Shown in pieces: positions 36,975 to 46,180 of a DNA stretch of 64,000 nt; the stretch's first letter is position 1; each line of letters starts with the position of its first letter. The stretch spans positions 248,001-312,000 of the forward strand of contig NZ_CP049366.1 in the NCBI RefSeq assembly GCF_014058425.1, given 5' to 3'. Below the pieces are notes generated by a model. It was not told where the DNA came from. It made no database searches and worked only from the letters and a program-made list of their open reading frames with translations. Both the position numbers and the translations under genes were made by a program. This DNA comes from Companilactobacillus pabuli (GTDB lineage: Bacteria > Bacillota > Bacilli > Lactobacillales > Lactobacillaceae).

Positions 36975-38426
36975 ATGCTGAATAAATTTCAAAATATTAT
37001 TAGCAAATTAGTTATTGTCTGCTTAGTGATCTTTACGTCAGTCGTTTTGATTCAAGCTGGGCAATTTTATACATTAAATTATTTAAAAATAGAACCAGTA
37101 TTAGCGATACTGGTTTTTCTTTGTGCAATTATTTTTGTCGGTGGAGTGGGTTATTTGCTCTATCGAATTCGGGATGATGATAAAAATCTCAATCGTTTGA
37201 TCTTAATTAGTCTTTTACTAGTCTTCGCAATTGTTGCTTTAATTTGGTTGAAGCTGGTTCCGCAGACACAGGTCAGTGACTTTAAGGCTTTTTGGCGAAC
37301 AGCTCCGAAAGCTTTAAATGGTGAGAAGATTTTTAGTTACGATAACGATTATTTTGCTAAATGGGCCTACCAAACGGGCTTTTTAGTCTACGTTATGACG
37401 GTGGTCAAAATCTTTGGACATCACGTAATAGCAATTCAATTGTTAAATGTTTTGTACCAAATTTTGATTCTTTTTATGGTCTACTTGTTAGCCATTAAAA
37501 TTACAAAAAAAGTTAAGTTAGCCCGTCTATCCGTCTTTATTTTGATGATTGACTTGGACTGGTTTGCTTTAAATAGTCAAGCTGATAATCAGTATCTAGG
37601 GATGTTATTATTCTTAGTGACGTTTTACTTGATTCTAAAAGGCAGTTATTGGTCTTATGCACTGGCTGGTTTGACTCTCGGCGTTGGTAGTATCATTCGG
37701 CCGATTGGTCCAGTCGTTATAGCGGGTATCGTTGTTTATGCCTTGATTTATTTATTGATCGATAATGATCGACTCAATTGGTCAAAAATTGTCAAAGTAG
37801 TAATAACTTTGTTAATTTATCAAGTGATTTTTTCTGGAGCTAGTTTAGCAATTAGAAATTCGGGGCTCAATTCTTATGGATTAACTAATCGAGATTCTGA
37901 GTGGAAATTTGTAGTCGGTTTGGATGCTAACTCTAACGGTGCTTATGATCAAAAAATGGTTGACCGTTTCAACCTCAAAGATAGCCGGGCTAAAATGAGT
38001 GCCAAAGAACATCAAGTTATTCGTGAAAATATTGATAATCTCAACTCTACTCATGGTTGGCTTAAACTATTATGGAATAAAAATTCTAAATTGTGGGCAG
38101 AACGTGCAATCACCATTGACTTTACCGGTATTGAAACTAGACATTCATTGAAGACAAGTAACTTTATCAAATTATTGGGCTATTTAGGCTCACTAGTCTT
38201 GATAATCTTGTCATGGTTTGGTTCAATCAAATTATTGAAAAACACTCACAAAGAGATATTTATATTATTGTTACCACTAATGGCGTACGCCGTTGTACAA
38301 TTATTAATTGAAGTACAAGGTAGGTATCGACTAGAGTTTCTACCTGTTATCGCAATCTTAGGCGGGATTGGCCTATATTGGATTTACGATTGGTTTAAAT
38401 TAAAATGGGGGAAAATGAATGTCTGA
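36975..38426 (+). CDS. GT-C type membrane glycosyltransferase
   Basis: The 483-residue protein has about 12 spans. An early outer loop (QVSDFKAFWRTAPKALNG) carries the acidic residue expected for the polyprenol-phosphate-sugar donor site of GT39-like enzymes. It overlaps the next gene, a polyprenol-phosphate glycosyltransferase, by 8 bp. That is the usual arrangement in which one enzyme makes the lipid-linked sugar and the other transfers it to a surface polymer outside the membrane. The acceptor is unknown. Confidence 0.75.
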   Translation: MLNKFQNIISKLVIVCLVIFTSVVLIQAGQFYTLNYLKIEPVLAILVFLCAIIFVGGVGYLLYRIRDDDKNLNRLILISLLLVFAIVALIWLKLVPQTQVSDFKAFWRTAPKALNGEKIFSYDNDYFAKWAYQTGFLVYVMTVVKIFGHHVIAIQLLNVLYQILILFMVYLLAIKITKKVKLARLSVFILMIDLDWFALNSQADNQYLGMLLFLVTFYLILKGSYWSYALAGLTLGVGSIIRPIGPVVIAGIVVYALIYLLIDNDRLNWSKIVKVVITLLIYQVIFSGASLAIRNSGLNSYGLTNRDSEWKFVVGLDANSNGAYDQKMVDRFNLKDSRAKMSAKEHQVIRENIDNLNSTHGWLKLLWNKNSKLWAERAITIDFTGIETRHSLKTSNFIKLLGYLGSLVLIILSWFGSIKLLKNTHKEIFILLLPLMAYAVVQLLIEVQGRYRLEFLPVIAILGGIGLYWIYDWFKLKWGKMNV

Positions 38427-39399
38427 TTTATTCAAATTAAGTATTGTAGTCCCTTGCTACAACGAAGAAGAAGTTTTGCCAGAAACGACAAAAGAATTAT
38501 CAGCAATTGTTAATGGCTTGATTGAGTCACGTAAGATTTCTGCCAACAGTAAAATTGTTTACGTCGACGATGGTAGTAAAGATAAGACTTGGAGTATGAT
38601 TGATAATTTCTCTAAAGAATCTAAATTAGTTTCTGGTGTTAAATTGAGCCGTAATTTTGGTCATCAGGGAGCTTTGTTGGCCGGAGTAACTCGTGCCTCT
38701 AAAGATTCAGATGCCGTTATAACGATAGATGCTGATTTACAAGATGATGTTAATGCGATTCCTAAAATGGTCGATGAATATCTCGATGGTGCAGAAGTAG
38801 TTTATGGCGTTAGAAATAATCGTGATACTGATACGGCTTTTAAGCGTAATACAGCTGAGATGTTCTACAAATTCATGGGCTTTTTGGGAGTTCATTTAGT
38901 TCCTGATTCTGCGGATTATCGTTTGATGAGCCAAAGAGCGTGCCAAGTTTTGTTGAGTTATCGTGAAAGAAATTTGTTTTTACGTGGGATCGTACCTTTA
39001 GTAGGTTTCAAATCTGCCAAAGTTTACTATGCTCGTAAAGAAAGATTTGCTGGTGAATCTAAGTATCCATTACGCAAGATGATTAAATTTGCGATGGACG
39101 GAATCACTTCGTTTTCAATTGTTCCTATAAAGATGATTATGGGCTTAGGATTTTTTATCGTTTTAATCAGTTTGATTTTATTGATTTATAGTTTTATTCA
39201 AAAAATCAATGGTAATGTTGTTGATGGCTGGTCTTCACTAATGATATCTATTTGGGCACTTGGTGGTGTACAATTAATTAGTATTAGTGTAATCGGTGAA
39301 TACGTTGGAAAAATTTTTAGTGAAGTTAAACAACGTCCTAGATTTACTATTGAAAAAGATATTTATACCGAAAAAACACAAAAAGAAAACAAGAGGTAA
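38419..39399 (+). CDS. Polyprenol-phosphate glycosyltransferase (GtrB/DPM1-like)
   Basis: The 326-residue GT2 enzyme opens with LSIVVPCYNEEEVLPET. The DDGSKD and DADLQDD acidic motifs bind the nucleotide sugar. The C-terminus has two membrane spans, as in GtrB. It makes a lipid-linked sugar on the inner membrane face for the GT-C enzyme upstream. Translation is probably coupled to that gene through the 8-bp overlap. Confidence 0.88.
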   Translation: MSDLFKLSIVVPCYNEEEVLPETTKELSAIVNGLIESRKISANSKIVYVDDGSKDKTWSMIDNFSKESKLVSGVKLSRNFGHQGALLAGVTRASKDSDAVITIDADLQDDVNAIPKMVDEYLDGAEVVYGVRNNRDTDTAFKRNTAEMFYKFMGFLGVHLVPDSADYRLMSQRACQVLLSYRERNLFLRGIVPLVGFKSAKVYYARKERFAGESKYPLRKMIKFAMDGITSFSIVPIKMIMGLGFFIVLISLILLIYSFIQKINGNVVDGWSSLMISIWALGGVQLISISVIGEYVGKIFSEVKQRPRFTIEKDIYTEKTQKENKR

Positions 39400-39404
39400 T
39401 TACT

Positions 39405-39839
39405 ATGAATGCCGCACAAAAGAAAGCTATGCAATATGGCAATTTAATTAACAGTACTGTTCAATCAATTCAAGATGAACAAGACAAACTTAATCCAGAA
39501 TTTGAAAAATTACGTGATGCATTAGACCGTAGCAAAGTTGATAAATTAGACGATGTAGAATATACAAAGATTCAAAAAGATTTCGCTACTGGTACAAAGA
39601 ATTATCAAACAACTTTAGCAAAATTGGAAAAGGGTAAGGCACCAGCTAGATTGATGGGAACACACATTAATTTGGTTTCAGCTTTCAAGAATTATGTTGC
39701 TGGCTGTGCTGATATGACTGAAAGTATCGGTGACAATAAAAAAATCGACCGTCACAAGTTTGATGAAGCAGAAAAGAAGCAAGATGAGTACATGGATAAA
39801 TTTTCTAAATTGATTCAAAAGTTGACTAACTTAGCTTAA
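39405..39839 (+). CDS. Conserved helical protein of unknown function
   Basis: The 144-residue, highly charged, almost entirely helical protein has no signal peptide, membrane span or catalytic motif. It sits between the GT2 gene (5-bp gap) and sprT (1-bp gap), so it belongs to this operon. I do not recognise the family. Confidence 0.7.
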   Translation: MNAAQKKAMQYGNLINSTVQSIQDEQDKLNPEFEKLRDALDRSKVDKLDDVEYTKIQKDFATGTKNYQTTLAKLEKGKAPARLMGTHINLVSAFKNYVAGCADMTESIGDNKKIDRHKFDEAEKKQDEYMDKFSKLIQKLTNLA

Positions 39840-39840
39840 G

Positions 39841-40305
39841 ATGAATGATTTAGAATTAACTGCATTAGTAAAAAAGGTTTCCCAAGAATATTTTGGGAAA
39901 CCTTTTATTCATCAAGCGTATTTCAATAGTCGGTTAAAAACCACTGGTGGTCGTTTTCATTTACGAGATAAAAATATTGATATTAATCCTAAAATATATC
40001 GGGATTTTGGTCGGGCAGAATTAATCGGTGTCATAAAACATGAATTATGCCACTATCATTTGTACAATGATGGATTGCCAGCACAGCATAAGGATCGAAC
40101 TTTTAAAATTCTTTTGCAACAAGTTGGCGGTAGTCGTTTTTCTCCAATTAAGAGCACCGTTCATAGAAAAAACTATCACATTTATGAATGTAATAATTGT
40201 CATCATATTTATCGTCGTGTAAAAAAGATAAATGCTCGAAAATATGTCTGCGGAAAATGTCATGGAAAACTAAAATATATCAAAGATATTACTATTTCGT
40301 CTTGA
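39841..40305 (+). CDS. SprT-family zinc protein
   Basis: The 154-residue protein has a metalloprotease-type motif H67-E-L-C-H71 in KHELCHYHL and a C-terminal zinc ribbon (CNNCHH... CGKC). This matches bacterial SprT-like proteins (YdiK/SprT-like). The start directly follows the stop of the preceding gene. Its biological role in bacteria is unclear. Confidence 0.88.
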   Translation: MNDLELTALVKKVSQEYFGKPFIHQAYFNSRLKTTGGRFHLRDKNIDINPKIYRDFGRAELIGVIKHELCHYHLYNDGLPAQHKDRTFKILLQQVGGSRFSPIKSTVHRKNYHIYECNNCHHIYRRVKKINARKYVCGKCHGKLKYIKDITISS

Positions 40306-40341
40306 TAATTTTTTTATTTATGTGTATAGTAGAACGTGCAT

Positions 40342-40427
40342 GCGGGTATGGCGGAATTGGCAGACGCGCAAGACTAAGGATCTTGTGGAGAATTATCTCC
40401 GTGGAAGTTCGAATCTTCTTACCCGCA
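40342..40427 (+). tRNA. tRNA-Leu (AAG)
   Basis: Acceptor GCGGGTA (40342-40348) pairs with TACCCGC (40420-40426). The anticodon loop is CTAAGGA, and the long variable arm of class II tRNAs is present. Confidence 0.94.
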
Positions 40428-40436
40428 TCACTAGAG

Positions 40437-40470
40437 TAGTTGGACATTAATTTGTTCGACTGCTTTTTTT
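40437..40470 (+). terminator. Terminator of tRNA-Leu
   Basis: AGTTGGAC pairs with GTTCGACT using G-T pairs, followed by eight or more T residues. Confidence 0.75.
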
Positions 40471-40640
40471 TTACAATGGTTGATAATACTGGAAATTGAG
40501 CACAAGTTTTTTTGTGCATATGCAAATATTCATAAAAATATATATTAATAATGGATTATTTATTTATGATAACTATATATATTTTTTTATCCGGTGGTAT
40601 AGTATTATTGATAAATGTCATAACGATAGATAGGAGTGTG

Positions 40641-41486
40641 TTGCCATTGTTTCTTGGATCAATTATTTACAATAAAAGACGAGAAATGAACTTAACTCAA
40701 ATTGAGTTAGCTGATGATATTTGTACTCAGAATACAATTAGCAAAATTGAGAAACATAATATCGCACCCACGGTCAATATCCTTATTAAGATTTGCTTGA
40801 AATTAGATTTAACATTAAACGATGTTTTTAGTGATTTTTCAAGTAAAGCTTCTGCCAAAGAGGATAGTGCCTTGGATGTATTAGAGAAAGATACATTATT
40901 GAGAGATACTTCAGATGTAGCGGAAAAGTTGTCTTCACTCGAGGGAAAATTGAGCGATAACGACATGAAGCAATACGAATTGATTACTGGTGTGTTGGAT
41001 TATTGGAAGGGTAACTTTGATGCCTCATTGTTCACTCTTGATAAAGTTTTACAGTATACTAAATCAGCTAATGATGATATTTATACTTTGTTAGCTTATT
41101 TGTTCAAAGGACTAGATTATTTAGGCCAAGGACATGATGACCGCGCACAATACTATTTCCAAATGATTTCTAATGCTTGTGATGAGGATGTCGAACTCAA
41201 AAATGCCAATGAATTGGAAATCCTCTTTATTTGCAAGACATTAGCTGGTTCTTTTGCCAAAATGCAATCTTATCAAACATCATTTGACTTCAGTCAACGT
41301 GGTTTAAAATTTGCAAATGAAAAACATGTTTCATATTTCTTGGATGAATTAAATTACTTTGCTGCCTTATCAATTAAAAATGATAAGAACAAAAAAGCAG
41401 ATTATGAAACTTTCAATAACTTGGCTTATTATTTAGCTAAGGTTAATGAAAATAACGATTTGTTGAAAAAGATAGATCATAAATAA
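40641..41486 (+). CDS. Rgg/PlcR-like transcriptional regulator
   Basis: The product is about 281 residues. It has an XRE-type helix-turn-helix (GSIIYNKRREMNLTQIELADDICTQNTISKIE, residues about 5-40) followed by a helical TPR-like region to the end. This is the layout of Rgg and PlcR regulators, which bind short peptides. A longer frame begins at 40551, but AGGAG at 40632-40636 points to TTG at 40641 or 40647. It lies directly before a series of secreted SLAP-like proteins, which it may control. No short peptide gene is obvious beside it. Confidence 0.78.
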   Translation: MPLFLGSIIYNKRREMNLTQIELADDICTQNTISKIEKHNIAPTVNILIKICLKLDLTLNDVFSDFSSKASAKEDSALDVLEKDTLLRDTSDVAEKLSSLEGKLSDNDMKQYELITGVLDYWKGNFDASLFTLDKVLQYTKSANDDIYTLLAYLFKGLDYLGQGHDDRAQYYFQMISNACDEDVELKNANELEILFICKTLAGSFAKMQSYQTSFDFSQRGLKFANEKHVSYFLDELNYFAALSIKNDKNKKADYETFNNLAYYLAKVNENNDLLKKIDHK

Positions 41487-41492
41487 ATTTAA

Positions 41493-41527
41493 AAATCATC
41501 AGATTATTTAGTCTGGTGATTTTTTTT
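41493..41527 (+). terminator. Terminator of the Rgg-like gene
   Basis: AAATCATCAGA pairs with TCTGGTGATTT, followed by eight T residues. Confidence 0.85.
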
Positions 41528-41616
41528 ATAAATATATGTGTAAGCTCAATTATTGTAATATTTGTTTAAACATATTACAGTTTAGTTAGTCTAAGGAGAC
41601 TAAGGAAGTATAAAAA

Positions 41617-42117
41617 ATGAAAAAGCTCGTAGTAATGTTTTTAACAATTTTACTTGGCTTAGGTTTTTCATTTTCACCGACTAGTGTCAAGGCTGAATCC
41701 GTTAATAGCGGAAATTTTGTAGATGTAGATTCATCTTCAGCAGATCTATACAATTCCAATGGAGATAATCTTGGGAGAAAAGTTCCAAAGAATAGTACAT
41801 GGTATCTTGGGAAAACAATCAGTATTAAAAATACGGACTATTACCAAATAGCTACTGATGAGTATTTAAGCTCCAAAGATAGCTATACTTATAGCAATAG
41901 ACCGGAGGTTATCAAGGTTTCATCAACTGATGGAGATGTACCTTTGTATGATCACAACTTTGTTCAATTATCGGATGTAGCATTAGCACCAGGTACTTCT
42001 TGGTATTCGGATAGAGTGATTTTCACACCTGATGGAATGCCATTTGTACGAGTAGCGACAGACGAATATGTGGGCATGTGGTATGTCATGCAACAAGAAT
42101 TTTCAGCAAAACTATAA
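41617..42117 (+). CDS. Small secreted SLAP-like protein
   Basis: The 166-residue protein has a signal peptide (MKKLVVMFLTILLGLGFSFS, cleavage after VKA). Two SLAP-like units follow, the first ending YYQIATDEYLSS and the second VRVATDEYVGMWY. It consists almost entirely of wall-binding units. CTAAGGAGA is 17 bp upstream and AAGGAAG is nearer. A TGTTTAAACA palindrome (41573-41582) lies upstream. It is a close relative of the next gene. Confidence 0.78.
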   Translation: MKKLVVMFLTILLGLGFSFSPTSVKAESVNSGNFVDVDSSSADLYNSNGDNLGRKVPKNSTWYLGKTISIKNTDYYQIATDEYLSSKDSYTYSNRPEVIKVSSTDGDVPLYDHNFVQLSDVALAPGTSWYSDRVIFTPDGMPFVRVATDEYVGMWYVMQQEFSAKL

Positions 42118-42123
42118 ATAACC

Positions 42124-42159
42124 AAAAAAAGATTATCTTGATTAAGATAGTCTTTTTTT
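42124..42159. terminator. Terminator of the first small SLAP gene
   Basis: AAAGATTATCTT pairs with AAGATAGTCTTT around GATT; A and T runs on both sides. Confidence 0.88.
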
Positions 42160-42472
42160 ATTTTCATGACATATAGGTCTACAGAAGTCAATATTATCAA
42201 CGATTATAACGTTTTCTTATTTTTATGATATACGATATATTGAAAATTTGATAAAAAAAATAAGGATTTTTGAACGATATTTCTTGTAATAGTCATCCAA
42301 ACCTTGTACTATAAAGTTGCTTATAATTATGCCAATGTTATATAGCTGACTGTGTGAAATATTAATTTTTTTATTGTATTACATAAAACCAATTTTGTGT
42401 GCGCTTTTTTTCTGCCAAAAAAATAAGTGCACAGAGGGTTAAATTATTTGAATTATAGTGAGGTCAAGGAAA
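42160..42472 (+). promoter_or_regulatory. Intergenic leader of the second small SLAP gene
   Basis: TTGCTT (42317-42322) and TATATA (42339-42344) are 16 bp apart and form a reasonable promoter. About 120 nt of untranslated leader follow, with a weak GTGCGC/GTGCAC hairpin near 42400. No gene is seen. Confidence 0.45.
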
Positions 42473-42985
42473 ATGAAAAAATCTTTATTATTTTTAGTGT
42501 GTGCACTTTTAGGTGTTGGGGGTTCTCTAGCAACAACTACTGATGTTAATGCCCAATCAGTAAGTAAGGGAAACTTTGCTCAAGTAAGTAGCGAAGAAGC
42601 ACCTGTTTATGATCAAAATGGAAATGCTACTGATGTTGCTCTTCAAAAGGATAGTACTTGGCAAGTTGCTAAGACTCAAAATATTAACGGAACTGACTAT
42701 TTCCAAGTTGCACCTAACCAATTTTTAAGCTCAAAAGATAGTTTTGCATACAAAAACCGTCGAATGGTTATCAAAGTTCAATCACTCGACGGCAAAGATA
42801 AAGCTGTTAATGTTTACGATCATAATTTAGTACAAAAAAGCGACGTATCTTTAGCATCTGGAACCAAATGGGCTACAGATACTGTTATCAATACGTCTAA
42901 CGGTATGCCTTTCTTACGTGTTGCTCCTGATCAATACGTTGCCATGTACGATGTAGTTGAACAAACTTTCAAGGCTACTATTTAA
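42473..42985 (+). CDS. Small secreted SLAP-like protein
   Basis: The 170-residue protein has a signal peptide (MKKSLLFLVCALLGVGGSLA, cleavage after VNA) followed by two SLAP-like units ending YFQVAPNQFLSS and LRVAPDQYVAMYD. It is co-linear with the preceding gene product along its length, so the two arose by tandem duplication. ATG at 42473 is preferred over the upstream GTG at 42458 because the signal peptide then has the normal KK start. Confidence 0.78.
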   Translation: MKKSLLFLVCALLGVGGSLATTTDVNAQSVSKGNFAQVSSEEAPVYDQNGNATDVALQKDSTWQVAKTQNINGTDYFQVAPNQFLSSKDSFAYKNRRMVIKVQSLDGKDKAVNVYDHNLVQKSDVSLASGTKWATDTVINTSNGMPFLRVAPDQYVAMYDVVEQTFKATI

Positions 42986-43017
42986 TTTTTTTATAACTGT
43001 GTGTGAATTATTAATTT

Positions 43018-43057
43018 GGATGTTCGTGGTATGCCGACCATGGACATCCTTTTTTTG
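43018..43057 (+). terminator. Terminator of the second small SLAP gene
   Basis: GGATGT pairs with ACATCC, with an inner GGT/ACC stem, followed by seven T residues. Confidence 0.8.
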
Positions 43058-43453
43058 TATACATATCAATTTCGTGTACACTGCCAAATGTACTTGAATT
43101 GTCTTAACGATATATATGAGGTCTTTCCTTATTACAAATAATATAGTACTATCACTTGCTCCTAATTTTGATTCAATTTTTGTAAGAGGTTTTTTCCAAA
43201 AGTGGAATAAAACTTTATTAAAGTAATATTATCAATTCACTTAATGAATTTTTCCCGACAAATGAACAAGATAATATAAATATCATGGCTTTTTTTGTAA
43301 ATATTCACTTTTTACGAATAGTATACAGCTAAAAGCTCAAAATGCTTGGGATAGTAGGATTCTTGAAATTATAAAAAAATAAGCAAAATTATTATTCTGG
43401 AAAATTAGTTCGAATTATTTAGTATGAGCGCTGAAGAAAGAAGCGTGATTGAT
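43058..43453 (+). other. AT-rich intergenic region before the first large SLAP gene
   Basis: No gene or structured RNA was recognised. Several AT-rich promoter-like strings are present (for example GATAATATAAATA near 43270), but no pair with good spacing stands out. Confidence 0.4.
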
Positions 43454-45964
43454 GTGTTATTGAATAAGAAATGTGTATATTTAGGAGTTACATTATTTTC
43501 AGCATTGATTTTAGGAGGAGTCACGACATCGCAAACGGCTAAGGCTGCTACTACAAGCGATACGACAACTAGTTCAACTACAGCGACTAGTTCATCAAGT
43601 CCAAGTGCCACTAGTCCAGTAACTTCATCAACTAGTTCGTCGACTGGTAACAATTCAACAACTACTGCTTCTACAAGTACGATGACAAGCAGTAGTTCAA
43701 CCACAAGTGCAGCTACTACTCCAACAACATCAACGACGACAACAAGTCCGACTACAACTACCACGACCAATGGAACAACGGCACCATCTACAACAACTAG
43801 TGGAATTTCAACGACAAGTCCAACTACCACGACGACTAGCAGCAGTACAGCACCAACAACATCAACGAGTACTACAAGTCCAAGTACAAGTTCTGCAAGC
43901 ACCACTACCACGGCGCCAACGACATCCACTATTACAACAAGTACAATAACTATTCCAAGCAGTAGTTCAACTACTGGTTCAACCACAACAGGGACTACAA
44001 CACCAACGACAAATCCAACAAGTACTACGACAACCACGGGGACGGGCACAACTGGTACTTCAACAACAACTACTACACCGGCTACTGGGACTGATCCATA
44101 TGCAATTCCTAGCAATGTTACCGATAGTACGGTAGTAAACTTTGCTGACCCTTTGTTAGGTGCTGCTGTTAAATCAGCTTTGAATATTCCTACTAGTGAT
44201 CCGATTACAGTTGGCGATATTAAGGGATACGTCAATCCAACACTTGGAATTATGATGACTGGCTACGAGATGGATCATCCAGCTAATGGTTCAGGTCCAA
44301 CGCCTGGAGCTTCAATGACTGATCAACAAGATACACCTGTTGAAAGTCTTGATGGGATGCAATATTTGCAATTATTACCAACTAAAACGAGTGTTATTTT
44401 TCAAGCTAAATTGGCTTCAGATGCTAATGCTAATACCGATTTGAGACCATTGGATGGTATTAATTTTAGTGAACTCACGCTTGATGGTAACTTTAGTGAT
44501 CCAGATGCTAAAGAGATTGATGTCAGCCAAATCGCTGGTCTTGATCTTGCCAACGCAACGTTATTTGAATTGAGCGGTGGTTCAACTACATCACCAACTG
44601 GTGGCTTGAACAATCAAGAATTGGCTCAAGTTGCTCCAACTATTGTTAAATTCGCTAATAATGGTCAAAGTTATCACACAATTGAATTAGGCTATTCAAG
44701 TATTTCAGACTTTACGCCATTGCAAGGAGTCGAATCTGGTCAAAGTGTATCTGTTATTGCGGTATCAAATACAATTAATGATTCAACACCAATTTATGCG
44801 GTAACAGGACAACCAATCACATTCACGGCACCTAAGGTTTTAGACTTAGATGGAAAAGATATAGCAAATAGTTATCATTATTCTAGTTCAGTGCCAACAA
44901 CTGATTTGAAAGATGATAATCTGACTAATAATGGAAACGACAGTTACACTTTGACTGATGCCGATCCAAACGCAAAGGAATTAGATTATGGTCAAATTGG
45001 TTTTGCTGATTATACGCCAGATTCTTTAACTTATGAAACTAAAGGGACAACACTTTTTGAAACCGTAACAATGGAAGATCAACCATTAATTTGGCAAGCA
45101 CATCCCACTGTTACAATTGATTACATGGATCCCGCTGGACAACCAGTTTTAAATGCTGATGGGACTCCAATGACTAAGACTATTGAAGGGAATTTAATCG
45201 GTGATCCATATGATTTGACTAACGATAGCCAAATAACGGGATACACTTTGACTAGTCCAACGAGTTTGTTGAAGGGGAATTATACTCAAAATCCTCAAAC
45301 TATTGATTTGACTTATCAAGCTGCCAGTTCACAAACTTATGCATCTGGTACTTCAAGCTCATCAACTACTTCATCAACAACGCAACCAACTACATCAACT
45401 ACAACCACAACGCCAACATCACCTGATAGAGTTTCTATTCAAGTTAAAGATTTGTCGGCTGATTCTCCAACCGATGAACAATTGATTGATATGGGGGTTC
45501 ATGCAACTACTCATATTAATGGACAATTGTTCTATTTAGTTGGAAATAACCAATGGGTTTTAGCTAGTGACTACAATAATGTTGCTTCACCAACTAGCGG
45601 TGTGGTCAGAACCTTTGATAGTTCAACTGATCTGGTAAATTCTTATGGTCAGCCAGTCTCAGAGAAATTAATGCCTAATACAGAATGGAAGTATAGCAAG
45701 ATCGTAACTATCAATGGTGCCCAATATTATCAAGTAGCTACTGATGAATTCTTACCCGTTCAAAGTGGGGTTGAATTTGTTTCAACTAAAGCAACGGTAA
45801 AAACTCAAACTAGAGCAACGCTTTATGATTCTCAAGGTAAGAGTTTAGGACGTGGATTATCAAGTGGATCCAGTTGGTATACAGACGGCTATGCCATGAT
45901 CAATGGTGTCAAGATGTATCGTGTCGCTACTGATGAATGGGTTCCAGCTAGTGATGTTATTTAA
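43454..45964 (+). CDS. Large Thr/Ser-rich secreted protein with MucBP-like and SLAP-like domains
   Basis: The product has about 836 residues. GTG at 43454 is chosen because its two paralogues start at the matching position (M-L-x-N-K-K-C). A signal peptide ends at TAKAATT. Residues about 40-210 are nearly all Thr and Ser, a likely O-glycosylated stalk. A shared central domain follows (SLDGMQYLQLLP, internalin-like LRR remnants). Next is a MucBP-like repeat (VTIDYMDPAGQPVLNADGTP), a second short Thr-rich linker, and three SLAP-like units ending YYQVATDEFLPV and MYRVATDEWVPA. No LPXTG is present, so attachment is through SLAP units. It is the first of three paralogues in a row. Confidence 0.82.
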   Translation: MLLNKKCVYLGVTLFSALILGGVTTSQTAKAATTSDTTTSSTTATSSSSPSATSPVTSSTSSSTGNNSTTTASTSTMTSSSSTTSAATTPTTSTTTTSPTTTTTTNGTTAPSTTTSGISTTSPTTTTTSSSTAPTTSTSTTSPSTSSASTTTTAPTTSTITTSTITIPSSSSTTGSTTTGTTTPTTNPTSTTTTTGTGTTGTSTTTTTPATGTDPYAIPSNVTDSTVVNFADPLLGAAVKSALNIPTSDPITVGDIKGYVNPTLGIMMTGYEMDHPANGSGPTPGASMTDQQDTPVESLDGMQYLQLLPTKTSVIFQAKLASDANANTDLRPLDGINFSELTLDGNFSDPDAKEIDVSQIAGLDLANATLFELSGGSTTSPTGGLNNQELAQVAPTIVKFANNGQSYHTIELGYSSISDFTPLQGVESGQSVSVIAVSNTINDSTPIYAVTGQPITFTAPKVLDLDGKDIANSYHYSSSVPTTDLKDDNLTNNGNDSYTLTDADPNAKELDYGQIGFADYTPDSLTYETKGTTLFETVTMEDQPLIWQAHPTVTIDYMDPAGQPVLNADGTPMTKTIEGNLIGDPYDLTNDSQITGYTLTSPTSLLKGNYTQNPQTIDLTYQAASSQTYASGTSSSSTTSSTTQPTTSTTTTTPTSPDRVSIQVKDLSADSPTDEQLIDMGVHATTHINGQLFYLVGNNQWVLASDYNNVASPTSGVVRTFDSSTDLVNSYGQPVSEKLMPNTEWKYSKIVTINGAQYYQVATDEFLPVQSGVEFVSTKATVKTQTRATLYDSQGKSLGRGLSSGSSWYTDGYAMINGVKMYRVATDEWVPASDVI

Positions 45965-45966
45965 AT

Positions 45967-46025
45967 AAAAAAGAAGAGCTCATGGTCAGTGCTAGAAATA
46001 GTATTGATTATGAGTTCTTTTTTTA
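45967..46025 (+). terminator. Terminator of the first large SLAP gene
   Basis: AAGAAGAGCTCAT pairs with ATGAGTTCTTTTT; T residues follow. Confidence 0.75.
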
Positions 46026-46180
46026 CGAATGGTATACATTTTTGATTAGAAAATTCAGATGGCTGTAAGGCTTTTGCAAATAGCTATTAATAATTTAATC
46101 TTTTGTACCAACTTTATATTGGTATATATAAAAATAACGTTCTAATATCGATTTTGAGGATTAGGAAAAGAGTGATTGAT

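Noticed and set aside
40551-40640. Upstream extension of the Rgg-like gene with a hydrophobic N-terminus
   Set aside because: An internal AGGAG and the normal position of the HTH at the N-terminus of this family point to a start at 40641 or 40647. The extension likely covers the promoter.
43405-44235. Long minus-strand frame of 276 codons, almost all Val, Leu and Pro
   Set aside because: It is the mirror of the Thr/Ser-rich tract on the plus strand (ACN codons read backwards give Val and similar). It has no ribosome binding site and biased composition. The same holds for the minus-strand frame at 46114-46599.
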